Source: Arthrobacter sp. SLBN-112 (GTDB lineage Bacteria > Actinomycetota > Actinomycetes > Actinomycetales > Micrococcaceae). From it: 64,000 nt of DNA. Positions 1 to 8,965 of this stretch are shown piece after piece. The position numbers and the translations under genes were made by a program. The stretch spans positions 2,976,001 through 3,040,000 of the forward strand of contig NZ_VFMU01000001.1 in assembly GCF_006715225.1 (NCBI RefSeq), read 5' to 3'. Under the pieces are notes generated by a model. That model made no database searches. It saw only the letters and a program-made list of their open reading frames with translations, and had not been told where the DNA came from. Every line of letters begins with the position of its first letter. Position 1 is the stretch's first letter.

Positions 1-311
1 CAATAGATACACAGCCCCACTTATCGCAACTATCCACCTTCACTGCGAACTAGAAGTTGAAGTTTCGGACTACGCCAACCCCTTTGCTTGGGGCATGTAT
101 CTTGCTGAAACGCTCCATGGAGAACAAGATGCCCACGGGGACATCGCCTGTGGGGACATCACTTACCAAGTGTCGTCGGGGTTTGCTCCGCCCCACCCCT
201 GAGAGTCTTGAAGAGGTCTACCGCCCTCCTTATTCACCTTGCGGATCGAAACTGTCGATGGGCAATATCGGGCCTGCCGGCCCTGCGGACCATCGAAGAG
301 CCCTCGTCGGG
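1..311. other. left-edge region without a supported gene
   Basis: No reading frame here has a ribosome site, a recognisable domain or a homologous look. The stretch just before the transposase remnant (about 295-340, with the words aggacaaaacgtgtg) lies where the terminal inverted repeat of an IS256-type element would be expected, but the matching other end is not visible, so this is only a suggestion. Confidence 0.4.
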
Positions 312-1333
312 TTATAGGACAAAACGTGTGTAAATTTCGGGCGCGTCATGTGCCTCCTGCCGAACATTTGCGGGTCCAGAACCCTGCGTCGGTGTTGAGG
401 TCGGTGCTGTAGAGCTGAGGGCCTGGGTCCTGCTCAGTAGGAGCCGCGGTGTGGTCTTGGCTGTGCGGTAATGGCTCGCTTGAATGAGTTTGGCCGGTGG
501 CAGAGGCTGCTCGCTGTGGAGGTAGAGGTGCCACTCGATCGCGCGTTTGCGGTGTTCCTCGCTCATTCCGCGGTGTGCCCGCAGGAGTAGCCGGAGTTGG
601 GCGTTGGAGCCGCCTTCAATGCGGTTGGTGGTCGATGCGATCTGCAGGCCCGTGAACTCACGGCGTAGGTAGGTGAACAGTGTCCGGGCCTGGCTGAGTC
701 GTTCCAGAAGCCGGTAGGCCTTACGGAGCCTGTCGTGCGTGTACCGCCAGGCCTGATTGGCCCGCACCCAGCCCGAACGACAGCGCTGGCGTTCCGGTAC
801 GTGGGGGCTTTGACCAAGTGTCCGTAGCTCTGGTGCCAGTCATTGAGCCTGCCGAGCCACGCGGCGGCTTTGGACGTGGTGGTGATCCTCGTCAATGCCC
901 GCCCCAGCCGCAGCAGCGCCTTGCCAGCGTCGGTTCTGGGCCTGCCAGTCAGGTACGTGCGGACGTTGCGTTGGACGTGCACCAGACAGCGCTGAACCGC
1001 GGTCTCACTCCAGCACTCGGACATGGCTGCCGCAATTGCCGCGCCACCATCGGTAATCACAGCAGTTGGGGCGGGAGACCGGCCGAGCAGGGCAGCCTAG
1101 GCGGCGTTCTTCTCGGTGTCGCACCACTGCCAGCCAAGCACATAATCACCGGCCACACTGACCAAACAGCACCACGAACCCACGCAGATCTCATCGACGT
1201 GGATCTGATCATGAATCTCGCCGGTAACCGGGATCTCCGGAGCGATGTTCCAGCAACACGAGGTGCGGCGCCGGAAGGAACGGGCCGTGCCGAACGAGGT
1301 CGCCGATGACTGGTTCGACGTGCCAGCAGCCAT
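312..1333 (-). pseudogene. broken IS256-family (IS1249-like) transposase
   Basis: Three minus-strand frames read in order as one DDE transposase. The N-terminal piece (1333-1097) has FRRRTSCCW, followed by the DEICVGSWCC and GWQWCD words. The middle piece (1060-about 760) has VITDGGAAIAAAMSECW, containing a catalytic Asp, and QRCLVHVQRNVR. The C-terminal piece (767-312) has TNRIEGGSNAQLR, containing the catalytic Glu, and the basic tail RKRAIEWHLYL. This order and wording match the IS1249 branch of IS256-type elements as I know them. At least two frame changes separate the pieces. The N-terminus is cut off near 1340, exactly where an interspersed repeat begins. No functional enzyme is expected. 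Confidence 0.8.
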
Positions 1334-1343
1334 CCCAGAAACG

Positions 1344-1640
1344 CCGCGGTGGCTATACAGTTGTGTGGGTGGCGGTTCAGGGTCCTGGCTAGTGGGCCCT
1401 TCGCATGCTGTGGGCTGGGGTTATGCGGTTCCTCGTTCCGGTTCTGTCGGGTTGGGCGTGCGTGTCCAACACCAGTTCATGGTCCGGAGCTACGGGTACT
1501 ACATGACCTCTAAGACTTTGGTTTCGGATCTTCGTACAAGGTTCCTAGAGGGTGATCAGGCGACTGCCGGGCTGTTTGTCCTGCCAAGAGCGTGTTGACA
1601 GTGTCAACACTTACGTCTGCTCTATGGCGTTGCCCGGGCT
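1344..1640 (+). repeat. interspersed repeat, copy D (partial, with palindrome)
   Basis: This non-coding stretch matches the middle and right parts of the repeats at 38.1 and 54.2 kb. Shared words, in the same order, include gtgtgggtggcgg-ttcaggg, ggctagtgggcc, ggttatgcggttcctcg, gttctgtcgggttgg, caacaccagttcatg, tgtcctgccaa and acttacgtctgct. It carries the perfect 9-1-9 palindrome GTGTTGACAGTGTCAACAC at 1592-1610. The left part of the unit, which holds the tRNA-like fragment, is missing. It abuts the truncated transposase. The upstream limit is approximate. Confidence 0.75.
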
Positions 1641-2350
1641 GTCGCTTGATACATGCAACTGTGCGACGAGATCCCAAGGCCGTCATCAACACTCATCACT
1701 TTGAGGCGATTACCGGACGGCATACTGGCTTCCTCAACCAGCGTGACGACAAACGTCCGCGGAATTCCCTTGACGCGCAGTGCCGCGCCCGCGCATGTCC
1801 CAATAGGGATGTAGAACTGTTTCGCCCATCGCGAGATAGACAGGAATGAAGCCCTATTCTGACGCCTAATGGGCTTTAGACTGCCTCAGGCTGGGGTGTG
1901 CTCCGTCGGACATATCTCAAACAACTCAAGCCACACGGATGCATCCGCCGGACCGGGGGCTATAGGTCAGGTCCCCATGCCGTGGCGCTGCACAATTGGC
2001 AGGACGTCCTCCCGGACGCCGGGCACCAGGACGGAGTAGGGCGGCTGCTTGGTGACGAACCGTTCCAGGTTCCGTTCCCGGGACGCCCACTGGGCTTCGA
2101 CGATCTGGGAACCGAGTAGGACGAGGAGCCGATGTAGCGCACGTTGCAGTGGCGGACCAGGTCGGTCAGCGCGCCCAAAAGTCTCTTTGACGTCGGTGTG
2201 CGGGGTGGCCTTCTTCACAGCCCCCAGGGGAGACGACACCCCCAGACGAAGCCCTTGTGGCAAACGGGGGCGTAGCCCATCCAGCCGTCAGGAGCCCTTC
2301 GATGAATCGTCTGAGGTTAGGGTGACGTGTTCCAGCTGCTCCGGCGCTGC
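1641..2350. other. stretch of about 700 bases with no supported gene
   Basis: Overlapping short frames exist on both strands, but none has a convincing start site. The most protein-like is a minus-strand frame at 2263-1967 containing LVLLGSQIVEAQWASRER and YSVLVPG, which could be a remnant of a longer gene. The phrase is faintly reminiscent of TIR-like folds, but I do not trust that. It may be decayed DNA between the transposon remnant and the lipoprotein gene. Confidence 0.35.
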
Positions 2351-2863
2351 TTACCCGCCGTACTTCTGCCCGATAGGGGTAGCCAAGAAGTCGACCTGTG
2401 CGGATGGCGGCAAGGTGATGACATTGTCATTTGAATCAAGCAAAGTAAAGGCCGCGTTTACGACAGTCTGGTTGTCGACTGCAAAGGGGCGGTAAGTTCC
2501 CTCGGGCAGCGCTAGTTCGTAGTAGCCGTTCCTGTCTGTGTCGGTGTGCAATTCATGGCCATAGACGTTGCGGAAGAGAACAGTGACGCCGGGGTACGGG
2601 GCGCCGGAGTCCGCGTAATGGACGTGGCCGCTCACCGTCGTCGAAGTCACTTTTGGCTGAATGAGGCTAGGCGTAGAAGGAGCGGGCACTGGCGTGGAAG
2701 GAGCGGGCGCTGGCGTGGAAGGAGCGGGCGCTGGCGTCGAACTAGGGATTGTGGAATGGGGGCTTGGCGCCGGCCGAGAAGGGGTGCAGGCGGCTGATAG
2801 TCCAAGCATGGCCGCGATCAGCAACATGGACGTCAAGGAACGAGTGACAGAACGCTGTTTCAT
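2351..2863 (-). CDS. lipoprotein with Pro/Ser/Thr repeats and a carboxypeptidase-regulatory-like domain
   Basis: A predicted surface lipoprotein of 170 residues. The start at 2863 gives MKQRSVTRSLTSMLL, a basic then hydrophobic leader, and the lipobox LSAAC. An AAGGA ribosome site lies 11 bases upstream. An earlier in-frame start would place 26 residues before the leader and is rejected. After the lipid-attachment Cys comes a short linker with three near-identical PAPSTP repeats. A small beta-sandwich segment follows (VSGHVHYADSGAPYPGVTV, then TDRNGYYELALPEGTY), which has the layout of carboxypeptidase regulatory-like or SpaA-type domains. These are usually structural and not catalytic. It lies alone on the minus strand upstream of the cell-wall genes. 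The exact function is unknown. Confidence 0.75.
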   Translation of the reverse strand: MKQRSVTRSLTSMLLIAAMLGLSAACTPSRPAPSPHSTIPSSTPAPAPSTPAPAPSTPVPAPSTPSLIQPKVTSTTVSGHVHYADSGAPYPGVTVLFRNVYGHELHTDTDRNGYYELALPEGTYRPFAVDNQTVVNAAFTLLDSNDNVITLPPSAQVDFLATPIGQKYGG

Positions 2864-3053
2864 GAGATGCCCATTCCTTGTTCGGGGATTTGTCGCTTGC
2901 GATTGCCATAACAAGTTCCCAGTCTCCATGGCCGGGGCCACTTCGCCGTACCACCCTTAATCTGCCGTCGAATGGATGCATTGCTTTCCTTGGTTCCGAT
3001 GGACATGCCGGGGCGCTCATTCTTGCCGGACTGGAAGAAATAGGGAAGAGCCA

Positions 3054-3357
3054 ATGGTCAGTGACCTGGGGCAAACCCTCAACGCCGACATAACGGCCGC
3101 TTGGTCAGCAAACGCGCATCCGGATTCCCGACAAAGACGAGCCCAGTGTGGGCCCAGTAGAACAAGTACGCGGCCTGAACGAACGGATTTTGGAGCTCAT
3201 GCGGGAGGCCGCCTTGGTACACGACATGTACACCGTCGGAGGGTGCACGGAGTTCAAGAGCGCAGCAGATGCACTGGCGATGCCAGGCTATTTTGACAAT
3301 TCGCTTCGACTGCCACGCCAACCTGCCCGACGATGGACCGGTTTGAGTCCCGGGTAG
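3054..3357 (+). pseudogene. possible frameshifted small hypothetical gene
   Basis: An ATG at 3054 follows AGGGAAGAG and opens MVSDLGQTLNADITAAW. The frame degrades after about 25 codons. In another frame a sensible continuation appears: DKDEPSVGPVEQV, LNERILELMREAALV, then a Cys-containing segment ending at a TAG at 3357. Joined, they would give about 100 residues with a helical middle. One indel near 3125 would explain the break. I recognise no family. The alternative is a 69-residue gene starting at the GTG at 3148. Confidence is low. Confidence 0.28.
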
Positions 3358-3489
3358 CGAATCAGCCGAAGGTTCTAAGATACGGACACTGCCGGACGCC
3401 GTCACGACCGTTCCAAGCGCCCCGAACTGAATTAGGGAAGTGTCGACAACGGCAACATTTTCGCCTCCGAACACAGTCCGATAGCCCTA

Positions 3490-3566
3490 CTCTGATTCCG
3501 TATGCTTCCGGACGTTCCCGGTGTTTTCGGGGGCGGGGATAAAGTTCGACTCCCCCCTCGGGCACA
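3490..3566 (+). repeat. interspersed repeat, copy A (diverged tRNA-Leu-like 3' fragment)
   Basis: The run ctctgattccgtatg, then ggtgttttcggggg, then gttcgactcccccctcgggcac, follows the same order as the tRNA-like part of the repeats at 38.15 and 54.26 kb. The end resembles the T-arm and acceptor strand of an actinobacterial tRNA-Leu, whose gene starts GCCCGAG and ends CTCGGGCACCA. No 5' half is present, so this is not a tRNA gene. The identity as a tRNA-Leu remnant is inferred. Confidence 0.5.
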
Positions 3567-3940
3567 GTGTTTCCGAGGGCAGCGGACTCTTTCAACTTCG
3601 AGTGAAGGCAAATCTTGACATTTAAAATTCTGGTGGCAGCTCCAACGTCTGTGGGCCGTAGGCTGTGACTTGCGCCACCGGGGCCGCTCGGCAACTTTTC
3701 CTTGTAAAGGCCTTTTCGGCGAATGATCAAGATAAAGCATCACTGTCACGAAGATGCCCTTATGGGCTGAACTTTCGGTCCCTTTGGCCACCTTATACGC
3801 TCGCCTTGCAAGACGAAAAAGCATCTATGCTTGCCGCGTGCCGATACTCTTCGCAGGTCGAGATCGACCGGGATGGTACTGGCGGGGCCAATTTCCGGAG
3901 ACGGGAATGGGAGCCCTTCAGTTGTTTCATGAGGGAAGCA

Positions 3941-4945
3941 ATGGAACGGTTGAGACGTGGCGTAGGCGCCTGGATGCTTGTATTCGCTACTGCTGCATTA
4001 ATCAGCGGGTCGACAGTTTCGTGTGGGGAGGCTACAGTTCCGCCACTCTCGACCGCGCCGTCGACTTTGATTGGGCCAGTGTCGACTGGATCCTCAACCC
4101 CGGCTGGGCCGGCGTCGACTGAGTCGCCTAGTATTCCTGGAACAGCGCCGACAGGGTCTGCTACTGCGGGAGGGCCGGTTGGGCCGCTGTCCAGTGGATA
4201 TGCGACTGTGATCGGCAGTGCAACTTCGGATACATCGGAGTCAAAAACGCACACCACGACGAAGCGCGTGCCAACGGACCTTGTCGGTAAGACGGCGGAT
4301 GCCGCTGAGGCATTGTTGGCCACCGCTGGGACCGCTTCCACGGTTGCCTTCCGGGAGGCCGAGGAGGCGGACGTGGGGCTTGTGCTGGAAGTCGATCCTG
4401 CTGGTGGGTCAGTTATCGCTGAGGGCAGAAGTGTTGTCCTGCTGGTAGGGAAGCGCAAGGAGTCCGTGGAACGAAGGGTGCCAATGGATCTTGTGGGTAA
4501 GTTGGCGGATGCCGCTCAGGCATTGTTGTTCGGCGCTGGGATCCCTTCCACGGTTGCCTTCCGGGAGGTTGAGGAGGCGGACGTAGGGCTTGTGCTGGAA
4601 GTCGATCCTGCTGGTGGGTCAGTTATCGCTGAGGGCAGAAGTGTTGTCCTGCTGGTAGGGAAGCCCAAGGAGTCCGTGGAACGAAGGGTGCCAATGGATC
4701 TTGTGGGTAAGTTGGCGGATGCCGCTCAGGCATTGTTGTTCGGCGCTGGGATCCCTTCCACGGTTACCTTCCGGGAGGTTGAGGAGGCGGACGTGGGACT
4801 TGTGCTGGAAGTCGATCCTGTTGGTGGAACACTGCTGGCTCCAGGGGGCAGTGTGCACCTTCTGGTCGGAAAGGTTAAAGAAGGTCTTCCGCCAACCCCA
4901 TTAGGAGCCGAGGATCTGACCACAGAAATCCCAGAAGTTCCCTGA
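3941..4945 (+). CDS. secreted PASTA-domain protein
   Basis: A protein of 334 residues that probably binds cell-wall or other surface glycans. The ATG at 3941 is preceded by GAGGG with about 5 bases of spacing. It gives a leader MERLRRGVGAWMLVFATAA, with a Cys after SGSTVS that might be a poor lipobox. A Ser/Thr/Pro-rich linker of about 85 residues follows. Then come three PASTA repeats of about 70 residues, each with the pattern VPxDLVGK, ADAAxALL, EADVGLVLEVDPxGG and VxLLVGK. Repeats 2 and 3 are almost identical at the DNA level, so they duplicated recently. PASTA domains usually sit on Ser/Thr kinases or PBPs and bind muropeptide or beta-lactam, but no kinase or transpeptidase part is present here. 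The neighbour is an M23 peptidase, suggesting joint wall work. An ATG at 3929 is an alternative start. Confidence 0.8.
   Translation: MERLRRGVGAWMLVFATAALISGSTVSCGEATVPPLSTAPSTLIGPVSTGSSTPAGPASTESPSIPGTAPTGSATAGGPVGPLSSGYATVIGSATSDTSESKTHTTTKRVPTDLVGKTADAAEALLATAGTASTVAFREAEEADVGLVLEVDPAGGSVIAEGRSVVLLVGKRKESVERRVPMDLVGKLADAAQALLFGAGIPSTVAFREVEEADVGLVLEVDPAGGSVIAEGRSVVLLVGKPKESVERRVPMDLVGKLADAAQALLFGAGIPSTVTFREVEEADVGLVLEVDPVGGTLLAPGGSVHLLVGKVKEGLPPTPLGAEDLTTEIPEVP
4460..4879 (+). repeat. 210-bp tandem duplication inside the PASTA gene
   Basis: The units 4460-4669 and 4670-4879 have the same 210-bp period (70 codons). They differ at very few bases over the first 150 or so, then diverge towards the end of the third PASTA repeat. 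The high silent identity points to recent unequal recombination or gene conversion. Confidence 0.8.
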
Positions 4946-5302
4946 CAAAATCACGCTCTTTGACGGTGACCGATGAGGGAAGAAGATTGCCCGTCTACTC
5001 CAACATCATTCCTGACATATGGGAACGGCAGTTCCTCCATTTACCAGCCTTCAAGCCATGGTTATGAATCCCCCTTCCTGGCTGCCCGGTTCGCGGGCAA
5101 CGAAGGGGTTCGCCGGCAACGAAGGGCCGGCCTGGTAGTCGTTTTGGAAAAGAGTCAGATCAAGAAAGGCTCTGTTGTGTTGCTTTTCAACCATGTAGGG
5201 GGTGGACAGTGCCCGCTTGCCTGCCCTTTTGGGCGCCTTTGCTATGCATGTGGGCCGTAAAACAGAAACAGTAAGGGCTTCAAGATCAGAGTGAGGAGCG
5301 TC
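4946..5302. other. intergenic region before the M23 gene
   Basis: No supported gene. It contains a short imperfect direct repeat (ttcgcgggcaacgaagggg and ttcgccggcaacgaagggcc, 5090-5130). It is the likely place for the promoter of the downstream peptidase gene, but I see no clear -35/-10 pair. Confidence 0.4.
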
Positions 5303-6847
5303 GTGTCCATTAGGGATGGATGTGACCAGCAGAAGAAAATAAGGCTCGTCCTGATGCCTTTGCGAGTTTGGCTGGGCACAAGCATTACGGTCGCAGTCCT
5401 CTGCCTCGGGGCATCGCTTGCATCCGCCGCTTCAGCTATCGGTGACGGAACATTTCCTTCGACACCGGCGGAGTCCGGAAAGCCGCAAGGACTAGAAACT
5501 GGCGTTGCTCAGATACGGGAACCAGCTGCCGTAGTGGCTGATTCTGCGGGATTCCTGTACTTCGACCGCGTAGACGTGGAAACGATCGGGGCCGACGGTA
5601 CGCGGAGGATGCGGGTTGCTTCGCATGGGCTCACTCGACCCCCCGCCGGCAAGCTCCTTGCCCCTTTGGAGGTTCTTACCCTGTCATCTCGATATGGTCC
5701 TCGAATAAGTCCCCTTACCGGGGCTGCCGGAGATTTCCATTGGGGGCAGGATTTCAGCTCACCATGTGGCACGCGCGTTTATTCGGCCGACTCGGGGGTA
5801 GCCCGGGCAGTCGGTTGGCATCCTTGGGGTGGCGGCAACCGGGTCGAGATTGACCACGGCAACGGGATCATTACAACTTACAACCACCTAGAATCCGCGG
5901 CAGTAGAGCAAGGCGAATCTGTAAAGGTTGGTGAGGTTATCGCGCATGTTGGCACAACCGGATCATCTACAGGGTGCCACCTGCATTTCGAAACGCTTGT
6001 TAAAGGGATACACACAGATCCATCGAACTGGGAACTTCTGCCCGTTTCCCAGCTGGACCAGCTTGACGATCTGCCGAGGACGAGATTTGACCCTGGCCTG
6101 GGCACCAAGGTCGATAGGGCTCCCGTCTGGGCAGTTCCCGCCAACAGGGCCGACAACCGTGTTATATCTGGCGGCGATCTTGAGGCACCTGCACCTGCAC
6201 CTGCACCAGGCCCTAAGCCGGGTCCGGGTCCGGGTGAGCCGGGTCCTGCGCCGGGGCCGTGTGTGCCGGCGGGTCCGGGTTCTGTGTTGCCGTGTGAGCC
6301 GGGTCCTGCGCCGGGGCCGTGTGTGCCGGCGGGTCCGGGTTCTGTGTTGCCGTGTGAGCCGGGTCCTGCGCCGGGGCCGTGTGTGCCGGCGGGTCCGGGT
6401 TCTGTGTTGCCGTGTGAGCCGGGTCCTGCGCCGGGGCCGTGTGTGCCGGCGGGTCCGGGTTCTGTGTTGCCGTGTGAGCCGGGTCCTGCGCCGGGGCCGT
6501 GTGTGCCGGCGGGTCCGGGTTCTGTGTTGCCGTGTGAGCCGGGTCCTGCGCCGGGGCCGTGTGTCTCGGCGGACCCCGGGCCCATACTGCCGTGTGTTCC
6601 AGTTCCGGTGGATCCCGTTCCTGTTCCAGTTCCGGTGGATCCCGTTCCTGTTCCAGTTCCGGTGGATCCCGTTCCTGTTCCAGTTCCGGTGGATCCCGTT
6701 CCTGTTCCAGTTCCGGTGGATCCCGTTCCTGTTCCAGTTCCGGTGGATCCCGTTCCTGTTCCAGTTCCGGTGGATCCCGTTCCTGTTCCAGTTCCGGCTG
6801 AGCCTGTGCCTGTGGATCCCGGAGCAATCCCGGCGGAACCTGTATAG
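5303..6847 (+). CDS. secreted M23-type metallopeptidase with long Pro-rich repeat tail
   Basis: A probable peptidoglycan endopeptidase or LytM-like wall protein of 514 residues. The GTG at 5303 is chosen because GAGGAG lies 4 bases upstream; an ATG at 5354 is possible. A signal peptide (LVLMPLRVWLGTSITVAVLCL, ending in ASAAS) is followed by an M23 domain at roughly residues 110-240: SSRYGPRISPLTG, GDFHWGQDF (zinc His and Asp), VEIDHGNGIITTYNHL, VGTTGSSTGCHLHFE (final zinc His). The zinc ligands look complete, so it may be active. From about residue 295 the tail is all repeat: six 20-residue units (APGPCVPAGPGSVLPCE type, two Cys each) and seven 9-residue units (VPVDPVPVP type). Such tails can span or anchor in the wall. 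It lies next to the eCIS PAAR gene, facing it. A role in letting particles through the wall is inferred. Confidence 0.82.
   Translation: MSIRDGCDQQKKIRLVLMPLRVWLGTSITVAVLCLGASLASAASAIGDGTFPSTPAESGKPQGLETGVAQIREPAAVVADSAGFLYFDRVDVETIGADGTRRMRVASHGLTRPPAGKLLAPLEVLTLSSRYGPRISPLTGAAGDFHWGQDFSSPCGTRVYSADSGVARAVGWHPWGGGNRVEIDHGNGIITTYNHLESAAVEQGESVKVGEVIAHVGTTGSSTGCHLHFETLVKGIHTDPSNWELLPVSQLDQLDDLPRTRFDPGLGTKVDRAPVWAVPANRADNRVISGGDLEAPAPAPAPGPKPGPGPGEPGPAPGPCVPAGPGSVLPCEPGPAPGPCVPAGPGSVLPCEPGPAPGPCVPAGPGSVLPCEPGPAPGPCVPAGPGSVLPCEPGPAPGPCVPAGPGSVLPCEPGPAPGPCVSADPGPILPCVPVPVDPVPVPVPVDPVPVPVPVDPVPVPVPVDPVPVPVPVDPVPVPVPVDPVPVPVPVDPVPVPVPAEPVPVDPGAIPAEPV
6241..6600 (+). repeat. 60-bp coding tandem repeat
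   Basis: Five consecutive 60-bp units are identical base for base (6241-6540). A sixth diverges in its second half. Each encodes 20 residues rich in Pro/Gly with two Cys. It lies within the M23 peptidase tail and should change copy number easily between strains. Confidence 0.95.
6602..6790 (+). repeat. 27-bp coding tandem repeat
   Basis: Seven exact 27-bp units, gttccggtggatcccg followed by ttcctgttcca, each encode VPVDPVPVP. They directly follow the 60-bp array in the same reading frame of the M23 gene. They make a long polyproline-like rod. Confidence 0.95.
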
Positions 6848-7059
6848 GTGGACGCCGCAATTGGTGGACGCCGCACCAGGAACGGTAGTGGATCCTTCGC
6901 GATTGCTCCCGTGAGTGCCTGCGGGTCCTGTGGCCGTTCTGCTTGTGCAAAGACCGGTCCCGGTGGCTTCGAAAGCGGAACCTTCCCGGGTAATCGTCCA
7001 TATGGGACGACTGGAGTTCTGGAATTCCCTAAAAGTGCATGGGCGCGGCGTTCGGCGGT

Positions 7060-7377
7060 CTACCCGCCAACAATGACCGTAGGGCATCCGGGGCCTGGTG
7101 CAATAGGCACCCCATGCAACGTGAAGTCGCCAACTCGGGCCGCGGGAAAGCCGCCAATCAGCACACTGAGGCTGCCGGATGCTATTCCGTTTGGGGCAGG
7201 CGAAACACAAAGTATCCCACCCGGAGCGGAGTTGGCGACGGCGGCCGGCATGCCGCCTATGAGCACAGTGTGAGTGGCTGCCGCCGGCGTTATCGGTCCG
7301 CCGCCATGCGGCTTTGGTCCGTCGAAAAGGGGACAAAGGGATGTGTCTCCGACCCGAAGGGCCGGCCCTGTAGGCAC
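7060..7377 (-). CDS. PAAR-domain spike tip protein of the eCIS
   Basis: A protein of 105 residues that should form the sharp cone capping the VgrG-like spike. The GTG at 7377 has GGAGG about 7 bases upstream. The sequence shows repeated PAAR-type turns: RVGDTSLCP, then GGGPITPAAATHTVLIGGMPAAV, and GSLSVLIGGFPAARVGDFTLHG. These recur with His/Cys residues that in this family bind a zinc or iron ion at the tip. It lies 10 bases downstream of the membrane-protein gene 7388-8713, so the two are likely cotranscribed. The gene is on the opposite strand from the structural cluster, unlike many eCIS loci where it sits between gp25 and baseplate J. Confidence 0.88.
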   Translation of the reverse strand: MPTGPALRVGDTSLCPLFDGPKPHGGGPITPAAATHTVLIGGMPAAVANSAPGGILCVSPAPNGIASGSLSVLIGGFPAARVGDFTLHGVPIAPGPGCPTVIVGG

Positions 7378-7387
7378 GTCGCGCCTC

Positions 7388-8713
7388 CTACTGTTGGGCT
7401 GACGACGGGTTCGGAATCGTTATGGTCCCGCTGAGAAAAGCCGCTGACTTGCACTGGGAGGGTGCAGCCTGATCGGGAGGTAACCCCACGCGATTGCATG
7501 ACATGGTGAGATTCAGACTCTGTCCTGCCGTGACCCTAACTGATGTCAGGAAGTGGTAGTCCATGTCCCGGAAATTCTCCAAAGCCATATCCAGGAGCGG
7601 GACGCCATCAAGCTCCAGCCGCAATCGTCCGAAGTCGCCCTGCGGATTGTTTAGAACAAGGTCCGTCAGTTGCAGGACTCCCTTGGGATTCTCGAATACG
7701 AAGGGCGCGGAGGCGGACGCCCCCGCGCCCGCTTCGACTTCCAGGCGCTTAGCGATAGAACCCACTAACTGGGGTGGGGCCGTGGCTCCGGTTGCTTCCG
7801 TTGCTTTGGCTGCGGCTGTTTCCGCTGTGGTGGCGGCCTTCTGCGCCGACTCGGCTGCTACCCCCGCATCCGCAGCTCCAGCCGAGGCCTGTGAGGCCTT
7901 GGTTGCAGCCTCGGAGGCGCTCTGGCCAGCCTGATTAACAGACTCCTGAACGGCGGCCTTGGCAGTTGCTTCGACCGCAGGTTTGAACAGCAGTTGCCAG
8001 GCGGCCAGCAGGCCAACCGCCAGCACCAACAGTGCAATGACGGCTTTGGTAATCCACCCCGGCAAAACCGGCTCCTGCAGATACGTCCCATCGAGTACCA
8101 CGGGTGTTCCGTCGGCCGGCGTGGCCGTGACAGCGAAGGGGTGCGTGGCGGACATGCCGCGCCAGATCTTTCTCACGGGACGGACGCGAACGTGAGCGAA
8201 CTGAACGGTTCCCGGCTCCACCGTCAGGGCCTCTTCAGGCAGTCCAAGGTCCAGCATTTCGCCGGGATCGGTGCCCGTGAGTGTAACGGTAATCGGGATG
8301 TTGCCTCTGTTATCGACAGCTAAGCGGTGAACGGCACCGAATCTTCCCCGTGACGTCCGCGGCATCAATTCAGCTGTTGTTTCGTAGAAAGGGAGAAGGC
8401 TCAGCACTCCTTCCGGTACAACTGCGTCTTCCGGATGTTCGGTGGGGAGGACTTGGACGCCATAAAGAAATTCGCCGGCTTGAACGGCAGCAGAGCGGGG
8501 AGGCCTGAACTCCACAGAGGCCGTTGCGTCCTGCCCCGGGTACAAGGACACTAGGCCCGGAACAACCTCAGACCAGGGGCCGCTCGGTCCCACAACCTCC
8601 AGCTTGTACTCTTCGACAATTTCACCGTCATTGCGGATGTGCAGCGGAACGGACGCCTGAGCACCGGCTTCAAGACTTAGAGGGCGCGTATCCAGCGTCG
8701 CAGTCGTGCTCAT
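7388..8713 (-). CDS. membrane-anchored Ig-like/coiled-coil protein of the eCIS locus
   Basis: A protein of 441 residues; the start at 8713 follows AAGGAG with 6 bases of spacing. The first 220 or so residues are beta-rich, with two NEW3/Ig-like segments (VPLHIRNDGEIVEEYKLEV, HRLAVDNRGNIPITVTL). This is the type often labelled hydrolytic protein or COG1470 in actinobacterial eCIS loci. One transmembrane helix follows (ITKAVIALLVLAVGLLAAW). Then comes an Ala/Ser/Thr-rich coiled coil (SASEAATKASQAS and onward) and a C-terminal beta domain. There is no catalytic motif that I can see. A membrane dock or assembly platform for the particle is an inference from the anchor and the linkage to PAAR. Confidence 0.75.
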   Translation of the reverse strand: MSTTATLDTRPLSLEAGAQASVPLHIRNDGEIVEEYKLEVVGPSGPWSEVVPGLVSLYPGQDATASVEFRPPRSAAVQAGEFLYGVQVLPTEHPEDAVVPEGVLSLLPFYETTAELMPRTSRGRFGAVHRLAVDNRGNIPITVTLTGTDPGEMLDLGLPEEALTVEPGTVQFAHVRVRPVRKIWRGMSATHPFAVTATPADGTPVVLDGTYLQEPVLPGWITKAVIALLVLAVGLLAAWQLLFKPAVEATAKAAVQESVNQAGQSASEAATKASQASAGAADAGVAAESAQKAATTAETAAAKATEATGATAPPQLVGSIAKRLEVEAGAGASASAPFVFENPKGVLQLTDLVLNNPQGDFGRLRLELDGVPLLDMALENFRDMDYHFLTSVRVTAGQSLNLTMSCNRVGLPPDQAAPSQCKSAAFLSGTITIPNPSSAQQ

Positions 8714-8965
8714 GGCCTCTCCTTGCAAACAGGGCAGCGTCCGAGGGACGTACCGCGCTCGTCAGTATCTTTCGAGGCTATGGCTCCGAAGTCCGCGGCT
8801 ATCACACCTGACAGACGGTTTTAAGGGCACGTGGATTGCCCGTTGAGCCTATGTTGACTGCACGAAGAGGACTTGCCTTTACATTGGTTTGCTACAGGGC
8901 AATTGGGGCAGGCCCCGCGAGTACACCAACCGTAACCGTCGGCCCTGAAAGTTGAGGGAGGATCC
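8714..8965. promoter_or_regulatory. divergent intergenic region at the head of the eCIS locus
   Basis: These 252 bases separate the minus-strand membrane-protein/PAAR pair from the plus-strand regulator, so both promoters should lie here. The regulator has a strong ribosome site (GGGAGG, 4 bases before its ATG). I see no convincing -35/-10 pair or operator palindrome. Confidence 0.5.

Noticed and set aside
57..317. 86-residue plus-strand frame at the left edge
   Set aside because: No ribosome site, no recognisable motif, and it sits in the likely flank of a transposon remnant.
6241..6790. CRISPR-like array
   Set aside because: The units are directly adjacent with no unique spacers, and are in frame in a coding gene.
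5878..6876. Long antisense frames opposite the M23 proline-repeat tail (TGTGTG-type and HRNWNRNG-type repeats)
   Set aside because: They exist only because the GC-rich repeat leaves all frames open. The plus-strand M23 frame has the signal peptide, domain and ribosome site.
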